Shown one piece after another: positions 22,417 to 29,974 of a stretch of DNA of 36,742 bases. The position numbers and the translations under genes are program-made. Numbering within the stretch: position 1 is the stretch's first letter; each line of letters begins with the position of its first letter. Source of the DNA: Aphodomonas sp964553125 (GTDB lineage: Bacteria > Bacillota > Clostridia > Christensenellales > Aristaeellaceae); contig CAZKJW010000011.1 of the NCBI GenBank assembly GCA_964553125.1, positions 1 to 36,742 on the forward strand, in the 5' to 3' direction. The notes under the pieces are model-generated. The model searched no databases, was not told the origin of the DNA, and saw only the letters and a list, made by a program, of their open reading frames with translations.

Positions 22417-23772
22417 ATGCCCGAAAACACATATTCTCTTGAAAAGACCGTGATCGCGCTGTGGGAGAAAAAGCGTACCGGTTCCCTGCGCGATCTTTTG
22501 CTGACCCTGCAGCCGGTTCAGGTTGCCGGGCTTTTTGAAGTGCTGCCCGAAGAAGCGCGCCCGCTGCTGTTCCGGCTGCTGCCCAAGGAGACGGCGGCGG
22601 AGGTTTTTGTCGAGCTGGACGCGGAGCTTCAGGAGACGCTGATCCGCGGCCTGTCGGACGTTGAGCTGAGGGCCATCGTTGAAGAAATGTCGATGGACGA
22701 CGCGGCCGACCTCGTTGAGGAAATGCCCGCGAACGTCGTTCACCGCATTCTGGAGCAGGCTTCGCCTGAGGCGCGCCGCACCATCAACGAGCTGCTCAAA
22801 TACCCCGAGGACAGCGCCGGCAGCATCATGACGACCGAGTTCGTCAGCCTGCACAAGAGCGACACCGTCGCCGAGGCGATTGCGCTCATCCGCCGCACGG
22901 GAAACGATCAGGAAACGGTTGATCTCTGCTACGTCGTCGATGCGGGCCGCAAGCTCATCGGCGTCGCTTCGCTTCGCGCCATTCTGCGCGCAAACGACGA
23001 GGACACGCTGGAGAACGTCATGCAGTCGCACGTTGTTTCCGTCAACACGCTCGACGATAAAGAAGCTGCGGCGCACGCGCTGAAGGAATACGACTTCAAC
23101 GCCCTGCCCGTTGTGGACGCCGAGGGGCGGCTGGTCGGTATCGTGACGGTTGACGACGCGATCGACGTCCTCGAAGACGAGGCCAGCGAGGACATTGCAA
23201 AAATGGCCGCCATTACGCCGGCCGATAAGCCGTACCTGCGCACGTCGGTGTTTGCGATTTTCAAAAACCGCATCCCGTGGCTGCTGCTGCTGATGGTTTC
23301 GGCCACGTTTACCGGCATCATCATCACGAAATTTGAAGACGCGCTGTCCGTGTGCGTGGCGCTTACGTCGTTCATCCCGATGCTGATGGACACGGCCGGC
23401 AACGCCGGAAGCCAGTCGTCCGTTACGATCATCCGCGGCGTCTCGCTGGGCGAGATTGAGTTTTCCGACCTGCCGAAGATTGTCTGGCGCGAAGCGCGCG
23501 TGTCGTTGCTGTGCGGCATTGCGCTGGCGGCGTGCGCATTCCTCAAGGCGCTGCTGTTCGACCGCGTCGGCATGACCGTCGCGCTGGTGGTTGCCCTGAC
23601 GCTTGCTGTGACCGTCGTGCTGGCGAAGCTGGTGGGCGGCACGCTGCCGATGCTGGCGAAGAAAATCGGCTTTGACCCGGCCGTGATGGCAAGCCCGTTC
23701 ATCACCACCATCGTGGACGCGCTTGCGCTGCTGGTGTATTTCGGCTTCGCTACGAAGCTGCTGGGCATCTGA
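22417..23772 (+). CDS. mgtE: MgtE-type magnesium transporter
   Basis: A 451-residue Mg2+ channel/transporter of the inner membrane. The N-terminal superhelical MgtE_N domain covers about residues 10-130, with DLVEEMPANVVHRIL. A CBS pair follows (about 135-255; FNALPVVDAEGRLVGIVTVD), then the Mg2+-sensing connecting helix. Five membrane helices occupy about 285-451, with the pore motifs PMLMDTAGNAGSQSS and DPAVMASPFITTIVDA. Length and motifs are complete. GGAAGGAG lies 9 nt before ATG 22417 and can be masked by the leader stem. In the family, CBS-domain Mg2+ binding closes the channel; the leader suggests an additional level of control here. Confidence 0.96.
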   Translation: MPENTYSLEKTVIALWEKKRTGSLRDLLLTLQPVQVAGLFEVLPEEARPLLFRLLPKETAAEVFVELDAELQETLIRGLSDVELRAIVEEMSMDDAADLVEEMPANVVHRILEQASPEARRTINELLKYPEDSAGSIMTTEFVSLHKSDTVAEAIALIRRTGNDQETVDLCYVVDAGRKLIGVASLRAILRANDEDTLENVMQSHVVSVNTLDDKEAAAHALKEYDFNALPVVDAEGRLVGIVTVDDAIDVLEDEASEDIAKMAAITPADKPYLRTSVFAIFKNRIPWLLLLMVSATFTGIIITKFEDALSVCVALTSFIPMLMDTAGNAGSQSSVTIIRGVSLGEIEFSDLPKIVWREARVSLLCGIALAACAFLKALLFDRVGMTVALVVALTLAVTVVLAKLVGGTLPMLAKKIGFDPAVMASPFITTIVDALALLVYFGFATKLLGI

Positions 23773-23812
23773 CGCGCGCATTGCGCGTGAAAAAAACATA
23801 CGCGAAACACAA

Positions 23813-23847
23813 AACCGCACGGCGCGCAGGAACTGCACCGTGCGGTT
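23813..23847. repeat. 35-bp hairpin repeat, copy 1
   Basis: Ten-base-pair stem AACCGCACGG / CCGTGCGGTT with a 15-nt loop. Identical to copy 2 at 23955-23989. On the minus strand it is followed by TTGTGTTT, so this copy can end transcription arriving from the dehydrogenase gene. It lies 40 nt after the mgtE stop. Confidence 0.9.
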
Positions 23848-23954
23848 TCAGTTTGCCGGAAAAGCTGAATGGCGGGAAATGAAATCGGACGCGGCGGCTA
23901 GTATGGCGCATCCTCAGCGGTTCGCGTGAAAATCCGGCAGGGGCGATAGAACAG

Positions 23955-23989
23955 AACCGCACGGCGCGCAGGAACTGCACCGTGCGGTT
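23955..23989. repeat. 35-bp hairpin repeat, copy 2
   Basis: Exact copy of 23813-23847, including the loop, 142 bp further on. On the plus strand it is followed by GATTTTCTTTC, so this copy can terminate mgtE transcripts. It lies 39 nt before the converging dehydrogenase stop. The DNA between the copies has no recognisable gene but contains a small inverted repeat TGCCGGA / TCCGGCA. Confidence 0.9.
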
Positions 23990-24028
23990 GATTTTCTTTC
24001 TGCGGGGCGTCGGGATTCAGGCGCGGCT

Positions 24029-25270
24029 TCAGAAATGCGTGAGCAGATAGGCTTCGGCTTCCGCACACCACGAACCGTTGTGCGCCTTGACAATCTGCGC
24101 CAGCGCGCCGAAGCGCTCGTCCTCCTGCTGCTTCGCTTCAAAATCTGCAATCGCCGTCAGCGGCAGATCGATGTGCGTGTAGATCATCTTTTTGCCGCCG
24201 GGGATTTGCGGGAAGCGCAGCGTCGTGTCGATGACGGCGTCCATGCCGCCGATGTGGGTGATCATCACCGCCGGGTCGATGCGGTTTTCACCGATCAGCC
24301 GCACAACGTCCTTCATATCCTCCGTGGTGCTGCCGCTGGTGCCGGCGACGTGATGCTGCGCGTAGTGGACGTTATAGAAATTCAGCGGGGCGGAGAACGC
24401 CTTGTCGGTGGGGCCGGAGAAGAAATTCAGGCAACCGTCAAAGCGCAGGATTGCATCGCCCAGCTCGATCACGGACGGCGCGGGGACATAGACGAATACG
24501 TCGTCATAGCCCGTGCCGCCGGAAAGCGCCATGAGCTCGGCCGCGTCCGATGTATTGGCGAAGACGAGACGGATGCCGCGCTGCGCCGCTTCGGCGGGAT
24601 CGAACATGGAGGCGGCGCGATCGAGCCGCGCCTGATCCAGATCGGTGACGACGACGGTTTCGGGCTGCCAATCGCCGTGCAGGGCGCAGTCGATGGAGGC
24701 CAGCCCCATCGGGCCGCAGGCGCCAAGCAGCGCAACCTTGCCGCCCTTCTTGATTCCGGTGGAAGGAACGCCCGCGTCGTCAAGGTGATATGTGCCCTTG
24801 AAGCCGCGGATGACGCACGACACGGGCTCCACCAGCGAAGCGCGGAAGAACGCGTCGCTTTCCACCTTGATCAGATAGCCGTTTTCGATGACGTGCTCGG
24901 CGACAAGCGAGTAGGTGGAATCGCCGCCGATGTGTTCAAAGGAATAGCCGATGGTCTCCATGCCGCCGCTGAGATAGCTCAGCACGGGCGGGATAATCAC
25001 CTTCTCGCCGACGTGATATTCATTCTGCCACTTCGCGCCGACAGCCGCGATTTCCGCGCAGAACTCATGCCCGACAATGGCGGGATGCTCCGCCACATCG
25101 TTGTGAACGCGGATGTGATCCGCGCCCTGAATGGCGGTCTTGTAGGTGGACATGCATACGCTGTCCGTAACGATTTTGATCAGGATTTCGCCGTCCTGCA
25201 TGGCAGGAAGCTCAAACTCCTCCAGCCGCAGGTCTTTTTTGCCGTACAGGCGTACCGCTCTGGTTTTCAT
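24029..25270 (-). CDS. Zinc-type alcohol dehydrogenase, SorE-like (L-sorbose-1-phosphate reductase group)
   Basis: A 413-residue medium-chain dehydrogenase. The N-terminal part, RAVRLYGKKDLRLEEFELP, then SVCMSTYKTAIQGADH, GHEFCAEI and EPVSCVIRG, supplies catalytic zinc ligands (Cys, His-Glu, Glu). The four-cysteine structural zinc site is absent. A Rossmann segment GKVALLGACGPMGLASID leads into the nucleotide-binding half. The CMSTYK motif and the roughly 410-residue length fit the SorE group, which reduces L-sorbose-1-phosphate to D-glucitol-6-phosphate. The exact sugar phosphate is uncertain. The start ATG 25270 follows AAGGAGC. It begins 14 nt after the aldolase stop and shares its promoter. 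Confidence 0.85.
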   Translation of the reverse strand: MKTRAVRLYGKKDLRLEEFELPAMQDGEILIKIVTDSVCMSTYKTAIQGADHIRVHNDVAEHPAIVGHEFCAEIAAVGAKWQNEYHVGEKVIIPPVLSYLSGGMETIGYSFEHIGGDSTYSLVAEHVIENGYLIKVESDAFFRASLVEPVSCVIRGFKGTYHLDDAGVPSTGIKKGGKVALLGACGPMGLASIDCALHGDWQPETVVVTDLDQARLDRAASMFDPAEAAQRGIRLVFANTSDAAELMALSGGTGYDDVFVYVPAPSVIELGDAILRFDGCLNFFSGPTDKAFSAPLNFYNVHYAQHHVAGTSGSTTEDMKDVVRLIGENRIDPAVMITHIGGMDAVIDTTLRFPQIPGGKKMIYTHIDLPLTAIADFEAKQQEDERFGALAQIVKAHNGSWCAEAEAYLLTHF

Positions 25271-25284
25271 GATAGAACGCTCCT

Positions 25285-26154
25285 TCAGACTTTTCCGCTG
25301 CTGCCGAACGTGCGCAGCTTGGCACGAGCCACTTCTTTCATGCTGGCGCGCGCTTCTTCGAAGACGAAGGCGGGCCAGATGGCGGGGTTGTCAAGGTGGG
25401 TCAGCTTATTCAGCAGGCCGCGGTTGAAAGCGGCAACCACGTCCGAGTAGATGTTGATTTTGGTAATGCCGTGCCGGATGGCGGTCTGCATCTGATCGTC
25501 GGGCGTGCCGCTGCCGCCGTGGAGCACCAGGGGCAGGCTGCACACGGAGGTGATTTCGTCCAGACGGTCGATGCGCAGCGTGGGCGTTTTGCGATAGACG
25601 CCATGCGCGGTGCCGATGGCGACGGCCAGCGCGTCCACGTCCGTCAGCTCCACGAATTTCACAACGTCCGCCGGGTCGGTCAGCGTCGTTTCCGGATCCT
25701 CATCCGCGCGGCTGTCAGATTCGTTGCCCACGATGGCGTTGCCGACGTGACCAAGCTCCGCTTCCACCGTCAGGCCGTTTGCATGGGCGAAGCGAACCAC
25801 CTCCGCCGTCTTTTCGGCGTTCTGATCGAACGGCAGGTCGGAGCCGTCAAACATCACGGAGCTGAAGCCGGCGGCAGCCGCCTGCTGAATCAGCTCCATG
25901 CTGCCCGCATGATCGAGATGGAAGCAGATCGGCACGCTGTAAAACTTCGAGGCTTCCTTCACCAGCGCGGGGATCAGGTTCATGCCCTTGCCCTGAAGGT
26001 CTACGCCCAGCCCCATCAGCAGTGCAGGGGAGCGTTCCTCCTCGCAGGTGTCAAGAACCGTTTTTATCATCTCGTAATTGCTTACGTCAAATGCGGGAAT
26101 CGCATAGTGCCGCTCCCGCGCGTCGGCCAGCATTTCCTTCATGGTAACCAACAT
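25285..26154 (-). CDS. Class II fructose/tagatose-bisphosphate-type aldolase
   Basis: A 289-residue zinc-dependent ketose-bisphosphate aldolase. Zinc and catalytic motifs are HLDHAG, MFDGSDLPFDQNAEKT, EAELGHVG, IGTAHGVY, LHGGSGTPDDQ and KINIYSD. The reaction would be cleavage of a ketose (bis)phosphate into dihydroxyacetone phosphate and an aldehyde. Stereochemistry (fructose, tagatose or other) cannot be told by eye. The start ATG 26154 is chosen because AGGAGGA lies about 8 nt upstream and a promoter lies just beyond; the longer frame to 26217 overlaps that promoter. First gene of a two-gene operon with the SorE-like dehydrogenase, divergent from the SorC-type regulator. Confidence 0.93.
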   Translation of the reverse strand: MLVTMKEMLADARERHYAIPAFDVSNYEMIKTVLDTCEEERSPALLMGLGVDLQGKGMNLIPALVKEASKFYSVPICFHLDHAGSMELIQQAAAAGFSSVMFDGSDLPFDQNAEKTAEVVRFAHANGLTVEAELGHVGNAIVGNESDSRADEDPETTLTDPADVVKFVELTDVDALAVAIGTAHGVYRKTPTLRIDRLDEITSVCSLPLVLHGGSGTPDDQMQTAIRHGITKINIYSDVVAAFNRGLLNKLTHLDNPAIWPAFVFEEARASMKEVARAKLRTFGSSGKV

Positions 26155-26188
26155 GATTGTTTTCCTCCTGTGTGGTTTTTCTGCGTCT

Positions 26189-26217
26189 ATCATATCATTG
26201 CTTTTAACAAACGTCAA
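26189..26217 (-). promoter_or_regulatory. Promoter of the aldolase-dehydrogenase operon
   Basis: Minus strand: -35 TTGACG (26212-26217), 17-nt spacer, -10 TATGAT (26189-26194). The -35 lies inside the candidate operator 26202-26232. Confidence 0.8.
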
Positions 26218-26232
26218 TTACAAATGTTAAAA
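26202..26232. promoter_or_regulatory. Candidate operator of the SorC-type regulator
   Basis: Perfect 8-bp inverted repeat TTTTAACA (26202-26209) and TGTTAAAA (26225-26232) with a 15-bp spacer, so the half-sites are 23 bp apart centre to centre, about two helical turns. It covers the -35 of the aldolase promoter and ends 7 bp before the -35 of the regulator promoter, placing it to act on both. A second short repeat TTTGC-TTT-GCAAA follows at 26233-26245. Confidence 0.55.
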
Positions 26233-26238
26233 TTTGCT

Positions 26239-26266
26239 TTGCAAAAGGCGGGACTTATGATATGAT
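26239..26266 (+). promoter_or_regulatory. Promoter of the SorC-type regulator
   Basis: -35 TTGCAA (26239-26244), 16 nt, -10 TATGAT (26261-26266). Start codon at 26296. Confidence 0.6.
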
Positions 26267-26295
26267 ATCGGAAAAGAACCGTTTGAGGTGGCCTG

Positions 26296-27234
26296 ATGAG
26301 CAAGGAAAAGCAGCAGATGGTGGAAGCGGCGATTCTGTATTATGAGAAAAAATATACGCAGCAGGAAATTGCGCAGGCGATGCAGCTTTCCCGCCAGACG
26401 GTTTCAAAGCTGCTGAGCGACGCGCTTTCCGAGCGCATCGTTGAAATCAAAATTCACAACCCGGAGGAGGAATGCGCGCAGCTGGAGCGGGCGCTTTGCG
26501 CGCGGTTTGGGCTGCGGCGCGCGGTGGTGTGCAGCATCGGCGCAAAAAGCGAAGCTGTCTGCCGGCTGATGACGGTGCGAAAGGCGGCGGAATATCTGCT
26601 GCCCATTCTGCAGGAGGGCGGCCGGAAGATTGCGCTCTCGTGGGGGCGAACGCTTCAGACGCTGGTGGAGGAATTCCCGAGCGTGCGCTTTTGCGGCAAC
26701 ACGGTGTTCCCGCTCTTTGGCGCGACGGACAGCGAAAAGACCTGCTTTCTTTCCAACGAGCTGGCAAGGGGCTTTGCGGACAAGATCGGCGCGGAGGTGA
26801 AATACGCGTGGTTTCCCTATCGCCCGGATCGGGCGGAGGACTGCGCGCTTCTGAAAAAGACGTCCTATTACCAGAAAATCAACGCGCTGTGGGAGCAGGT
26901 GGACGTGGCGATTGTCGGCATTGGCAACGCGGCGGTGCTGCGGATGTTTGAGGACGTGTTCGGCTATCAGGAGGACGAATCCCGCGCGGTGGGCGACATC
27001 GCGACGCACCTCTTTGCGCAGGACGGCACGCTGATTCCGCAGTACAGGAACGCGCTGTGCGCGTCCGTGGAAAACCTCAAGCGCGCGCAGGAGACGGTTG
27101 CGATTGCGTGCAGCAGCCCGGAGAACGATAAGGTGGACGCTATCGTCGGCGGACTGCGCACGGGCCTGATCGATACGCTGGTCACGGATGAGCATACCGC
27201 ACGGAGGGTGATGGAGAAGGCGGGGGAGGAATAA
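26296..27234 (+). CDS. SorC/DeoR-family sugar-binding transcriptional regulator
   Basis: A 312-residue regulator. The N-terminal helix-turn-helix is ILYYEKKYTQQEIAQAM and LSRQTVSKLLSDALSERIVEI (residues about 12-50). The sugar-binding domain (about 60-310) has family features: ALSWGRTLQTLVEEF, FGATDSEKTCFLSNELARGFA, VDVAIVGIGN, GDIATHLFAQDGTLI and VGGLRTGLIDTLVTDEHTA. The SorC group senses a phosphorylated or free sugar and controls adjacent catabolic genes. The divergent aldolase and SorE-like genes are the evident targets. The start ATG 26296 follows GAGGTG. The gene ends at a bidirectional terminator. Confidence 0.93.
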   Translation: MSKEKQQMVEAAILYYEKKYTQQEIAQAMQLSRQTVSKLLSDALSERIVEIKIHNPEEECAQLERALCARFGLRRAVVCSIGAKSEAVCRLMTVRKAAEYLLPILQEGGRKIALSWGRTLQTLVEEFPSVRFCGNTVFPLFGATDSEKTCFLSNELARGFADKIGAEVKYAWFPYRPDRAEDCALLKKTSYYQKINALWEQVDVAIVGIGNAAVLRMFEDVFGYQEDESRAVGDIATHLFAQDGTLIPQYRNALCASVENLKRAQETVAIACSSPENDKVDAIVGGLRTGLIDTLVTDEHTARRVMEKAGEE

Positions 27235-27285
27235 ACAAGGCGCTCTGTGCTGGAAGGACGCAGCTTATAGCAAACGAAAAAAATG

Positions 27286-27337
27286 AAAAGGCGGCTGACC
27301 GCAATCGGAATGCGATCAACCGCCTTTTTATTTTTTT
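27286..27337. terminator. Bidirectional terminator
   Basis: Stem AAAAGGCGG / CCGCCTTTT (27286-27294 with 27320-27328), followed on the plus strand by TATTTTTTTC. On the minus strand it is followed by CATTTTTTTC. It serves the SorC-type regulator and the converging glycosyltransferase operon. Confidence 0.88.
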
Positions 27338-27355
27338 CTGTAATGTTCGGAGCTT

Positions 27356-28549
27356 TTACCCCAGCCACGCCCCATATTGCGCAATGACGGTGTCCCGCGC
27401 GTATTTTGCGGCGTACAGCGCGCTGGCGCGGCGCCCCATTTCGTCCAGCGGCGAAGCGTCGCGGACAAGCGCGCGCAGCGCCTGCGCGATTTGCTCGCTC
27501 TGGCCTTCCTCAAAGCGCATGCCGACATGCTCGCTGTCGATGTCCCGCGCGATGTCCGACTCGCAGGAGGAGATGAGCAGCACGCCGCGCCCGCTGGCGA
27601 GGATGCCGTAATACTTGCTCGGCAGCAGCACGTCGCGGAAGGCGGCGGAAAACACCACCACGGACAGGTCGGCTGCGGAGAGGTGGCGGCCCAGCTCGCT
27701 CGCCGGGGCGTAGCCCTCAAAGAGCACGTTCGTCAGCCCTTCTTTTTCGCATTCGGCTTTGAACTTGAAATAGTTGCTGCCCGCACCGGCAATCTGGAAA
27801 AGCACCGGCTCGTCCCTGAGAAGGCGCGCAGCGCCCAGCAGCGTCTGATATTCGTGCGCTACGCCGAAGTTGCCGCTATACTGCACGACAAGCCGGTCGC
27901 TCCAGCCGCGCGCGGCCTTGACTTCTCCGCGCGGCAGCGGGGTGATCTGTTCGGGGCAGAAGTTCGGAATCAGCTCCACGTGCGGCAGCTTGTATTCGCG
28001 TTCGAGATGCGCGCACATTTCGTGGCTGAGCGAGGCGACTGCGTCGCAGCCGCGCATCGCGCGCCCCATCGCACCGTGCAGGAAGCGGTAGGTCAGCCCG
28101 GTGCCGTCGCTCATGCCGCTGGACTTGAGCACGTCGGGGTACAGATCCTGCACGGTGAGATACACCTTGTAGCCGCGCAGCCGCTTGCCGATTTTGGCGC
28201 ACACCACCGCCAGCGGCGGGGCCGTGCCGACCAGCACCTTCTCGTTTTTGCCGATGCGGAAAATGCAATAGAAAAACAGGCTCAGTTCAAACGTGAGCAG
28301 GTTCAGCAGCTTCCCCGCGAAAGACGATTTGGGGAACTTGGTGTTCCATAGCCTTTTGACGGCTACGCCGTTGCGCACTTCGCGCCGCGGAGGCGTTTCC
28401 GTCATGCCGGGATAGTAGGGGTCGCCGGTCACGACGGTCGTTTCTGTGCCGTGCCGGGCGAAGTTTTCCGCGATGGCGCAGAAGATCTGCCCTGTGGCGG
28501 CCGGCTCAGGGGGATATTGCTGGTTGAGAATGGTCAGTTTTTCAGACAT
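27356..28549 (-). CDS. Glycosyltransferase family 4 (WbuB-like)
   Basis: A 397-residue GT-B glycosyltransferase. The N-terminal acceptor domain starts ILNQQYPPEPAATGQ and contains VTGDPYYPGM, VGTAPPLAVVCAKI and LTVQDLYPDV. The C-terminal donor domain has VVQYSGNFGVAHEYQTLL, FQIAGAG, and the EX7E-like segment near FRDVLLPSKYYGILASGRG. It resembles WbuB/CapM enzymes that add the second sugar to a lipid-linked primer; donor and acceptor are unknown. Its ATG (28549) overlaps the stop of the sugar transferase gene by 8 nt (ATGTCTGA), so the two are translationally coupled. Last gene of the operon. Confidence 0.92.
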   Translation of the reverse strand: MSEKLTILNQQYPPEPAATGQIFCAIAENFARHGTETTVVTGDPYYPGMTETPPRREVRNGVAVKRLWNTKFPKSSFAGKLLNLLTFELSLFFYCIFRIGKNEKVLVGTAPPLAVVCAKIGKRLRGYKVYLTVQDLYPDVLKSSGMSDGTGLTYRFLHGAMGRAMRGCDAVASLSHEMCAHLEREYKLPHVELIPNFCPEQITPLPRGEVKAARGWSDRLVVQYSGNFGVAHEYQTLLGAARLLRDEPVLFQIAGAGSNYFKFKAECEKEGLTNVLFEGYAPASELGRHLSAADLSVVVFSAAFRDVLLPSKYYGILASGRGVLLISSCESDIARDIDSEHVGMRFEEGQSEQIAQALRALVRDASPLDEMGRRASALYAAKYARDTVIAQYGAWLG

Positions 28550-29177
28550 TCGGCTTCGCCTTTCTCTGCTCGCCGTCCACGTCCTCGTCGTAGGGCAGCG
28601 CGCCTTCGCGCACGCCGCGCGCCGTCAGAACGCAGATGACGGAATAAACGATGATCTTCGCGTCGAGCGCCAGCGATATGTGGTCGGCGTAATAGCCGTC
28701 CAGCCGCGCCTTGTCGGGCGGCAGGATGCAGTCGCGGCCGTTGACCTGCGCCCAGCCGGTGATGCCGGGGCGCACGCGGTATGCGCCGGTCTGGCGGCGC
28801 AGCTCGTGAATGTCCTTTTCGTTCGGAACGAGCGGACGCGGGCCGATGAGGCTCATCTCGCCCTTGAGCACGTTGAAAAGCTGCGGCAGCTCGTCAAGGC
28901 TCGTCTTGCGCAGAACGCGCCCCACGCGCGTGATGTGCGCGTCGGCGTTTTGCAGCTCGCTCGTGGCCACGTCGCGCGGCGCGGACGTGTTCATGGAGCG
29001 GAGCTTATAAATCAGGAAATGCTTTTCGCCGCGCCCCACGCGCTCCTGCTTGAAAAGCGCAGGGCCGGGCGAGTCCAGCTTGATGAGCACAGCCAGCACA
29101 ATCAGCAGCGGCAGCAGCGCCACAAGCGCCGCCAGTGAAAGCACGATATCAAGCAGCCGCTTAAAAAAAGGATACAT
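28542..29177 (-). CDS. Polyprenyl-phosphate sugar-1-phosphate transferase (bacterial sugar transferase)
   Basis: A 211-residue membrane enzyme that moves a sugar-1-phosphate from a UDP-sugar to undecaprenyl phosphate, starting a surface polysaccharide or glycoprotein glycan. It has an N-terminal re-entrant hydrophobic helix (LLDIVLSLAALVALLPLLIV). The catalytic motifs are HFLIYKLRSM, TSLDELPQLFNVLKGEMSLIGPRP and VRPGITGWAQVNGR. The short single-domain form resembles PglC/EpsL enzymes. ATG 29177 is 2 nt after the stop of the upstream membrane gene, and its protein begins MYPFFKRLLDIV as in the family; a longer frame to 29240 would overlap the upstream gene. Confidence 0.95.
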   Translation of the reverse strand: MYPFFKRLLDIVLSLAALVALLPLLIVLAVLIKLDSPGPALFKQERVGRGEKHFLIYKLRSMNTSAPRDVATSELQNADAHITRVGRVLRKTSLDELPQLFNVLKGEMSLIGPRPLVPNEKDIHELRRQTGAYRVRPGITGWAQVNGRDCILPPDKARLDGYYADHISLALDAKIIVYSVICVLTARGVREGALPYDEDVDGEQRKAKPNV

Positions 29178-29179
29178 TG

Positions 29180-29827
29180 TCAGTACAGTCCTGCGATACC
29201 CGTCGCGAGCAGCGCCATGCCCAGCATACGCGTTGTCCACTCCAGCATATCGGCGAGCCCTTCTTGTGTATTTTCAACGGCGCTGTGCGCCGTCTCCACC
29301 CCGGCGGAAACGAACAGCAGCACGCCGCCCAGCGCAACGGCCGGCCGGACGCCGTTGCCCACGAACGCCGCGCAGAAAGCCATGCCGGAAAGCACGCTGC
29401 GCATGGTGAGGAAAAGCAGCATCACCGCTTTGCTCTGCCATGGAATCGTCCGGCGGAAAACCCACCACAGCCACAGCAGCACGCCGCCCAGAACGAACGC
29501 AGGCGGCAGCCACGTCACCAGCTCCGCGCCGTAGTACATGCCCGGCGTGCGCAGATGGCGCGCGGGCATCGCTTCCATGGCGCGCGAAAGCGCGGCAGAG
29601 AATACCGCGTCCGCCGCCGAAAGTGCAAGCATCCGCGCGTGCTGCGGATTGCGGACGCAGCGCGTCGCCGCCGGCAGCTCCAGAAGCAGCGCGTCGCCCA
29701 TCCAGCAGATGAACAGCGCCGCCAGCGAAAGATACTGCCACGGTTCGCCGCGGGCAAACGCGAGCACGACGCAGACGAGCATCAGCGCGGGCGTGAGCAA
29801 AATCCGCCAGCGTCCACGCAATTCCAT
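29180..29827 (-). CDS. Multi-pass membrane protein, distantly YhhN-like
   Basis: About 215 residues with six to eight hydrophobic segments. LAALFICWMGDALLLELP and VALGGVLLFVSAGVETAHS recall the first and later signature segments of the YhhN/TMEM86 (lysoplasmalogenase) family, but similarity is weak and this is tentative. ATG 29827 has GGAGG only 2 nt upstream; TTG 29821, with the same site at 8 nt, is an equally good start. The longer frame to 29899 begins upstream of the promoter and is rejected. First gene of an operon with a sugar transferase and a glycosyltransferase, so a part in lipid-linked glycan synthesis is possible but unproven. Confidence 0.6.
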   Translation of the reverse strand: MELRGRWRILLTPALMLVCVVLAFARGEPWQYLSLAALFICWMGDALLLELPAATRCVRNPQHARMLALSAADAVFSAALSRAMEAMPARHLRTPGMYYGAELVTWLPPAFVLGGVLLWLWWVFRRTIPWQSKAVMLLFLTMRSVLSGMAFCAAFVGNGVRPAVALGGVLLFVSAGVETAHSAVENTQEGLADMLEWTTRMLGMALLATGIAGLY

Positions 29828-29858
29828 CGCCTCCGTTTCCCGCGTTTTTTCGGTTGTG

Positions 29859-29887
29859 ATTGTATCATGGATGGAGAATTGTTGCAA
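29859..29887 (-). promoter_or_regulatory. Promoter of the glycan operon
   Basis: Minus strand: -35 TTGCAA (29882-29887), 17-nt spacer, -10 TACAAT (29859-29864), with TGA before the -10 (extended -10). The predicted transcript begins about 25 nt before ATG 29827. Confidence 0.75.
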
Positions 29888-29910
29888 GGGGGCAGGCACA
29901 TGCCTCCGAA

Positions 29911-29954
29911 ATGCAAAAGAGCCTTCTCTCTTGGGGAAGAAGACTCTTTTGCAT
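29911..29954 (-). terminator. Terminator after the sugar ABC transporter operon
   Basis: Eleven-base-pair stem ATGCAAAAGAG / CTCTTTTGCAT (29911-29921 with 29944-29954) with inner pairing in the loop. The stem contains its own T-rich arm on the minus strand. It lies 20 nt past the last permease gene. Confidence 0.7.
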
Positions 29955-29974
29955 AAGCAAAGGGGTGTGATTTG

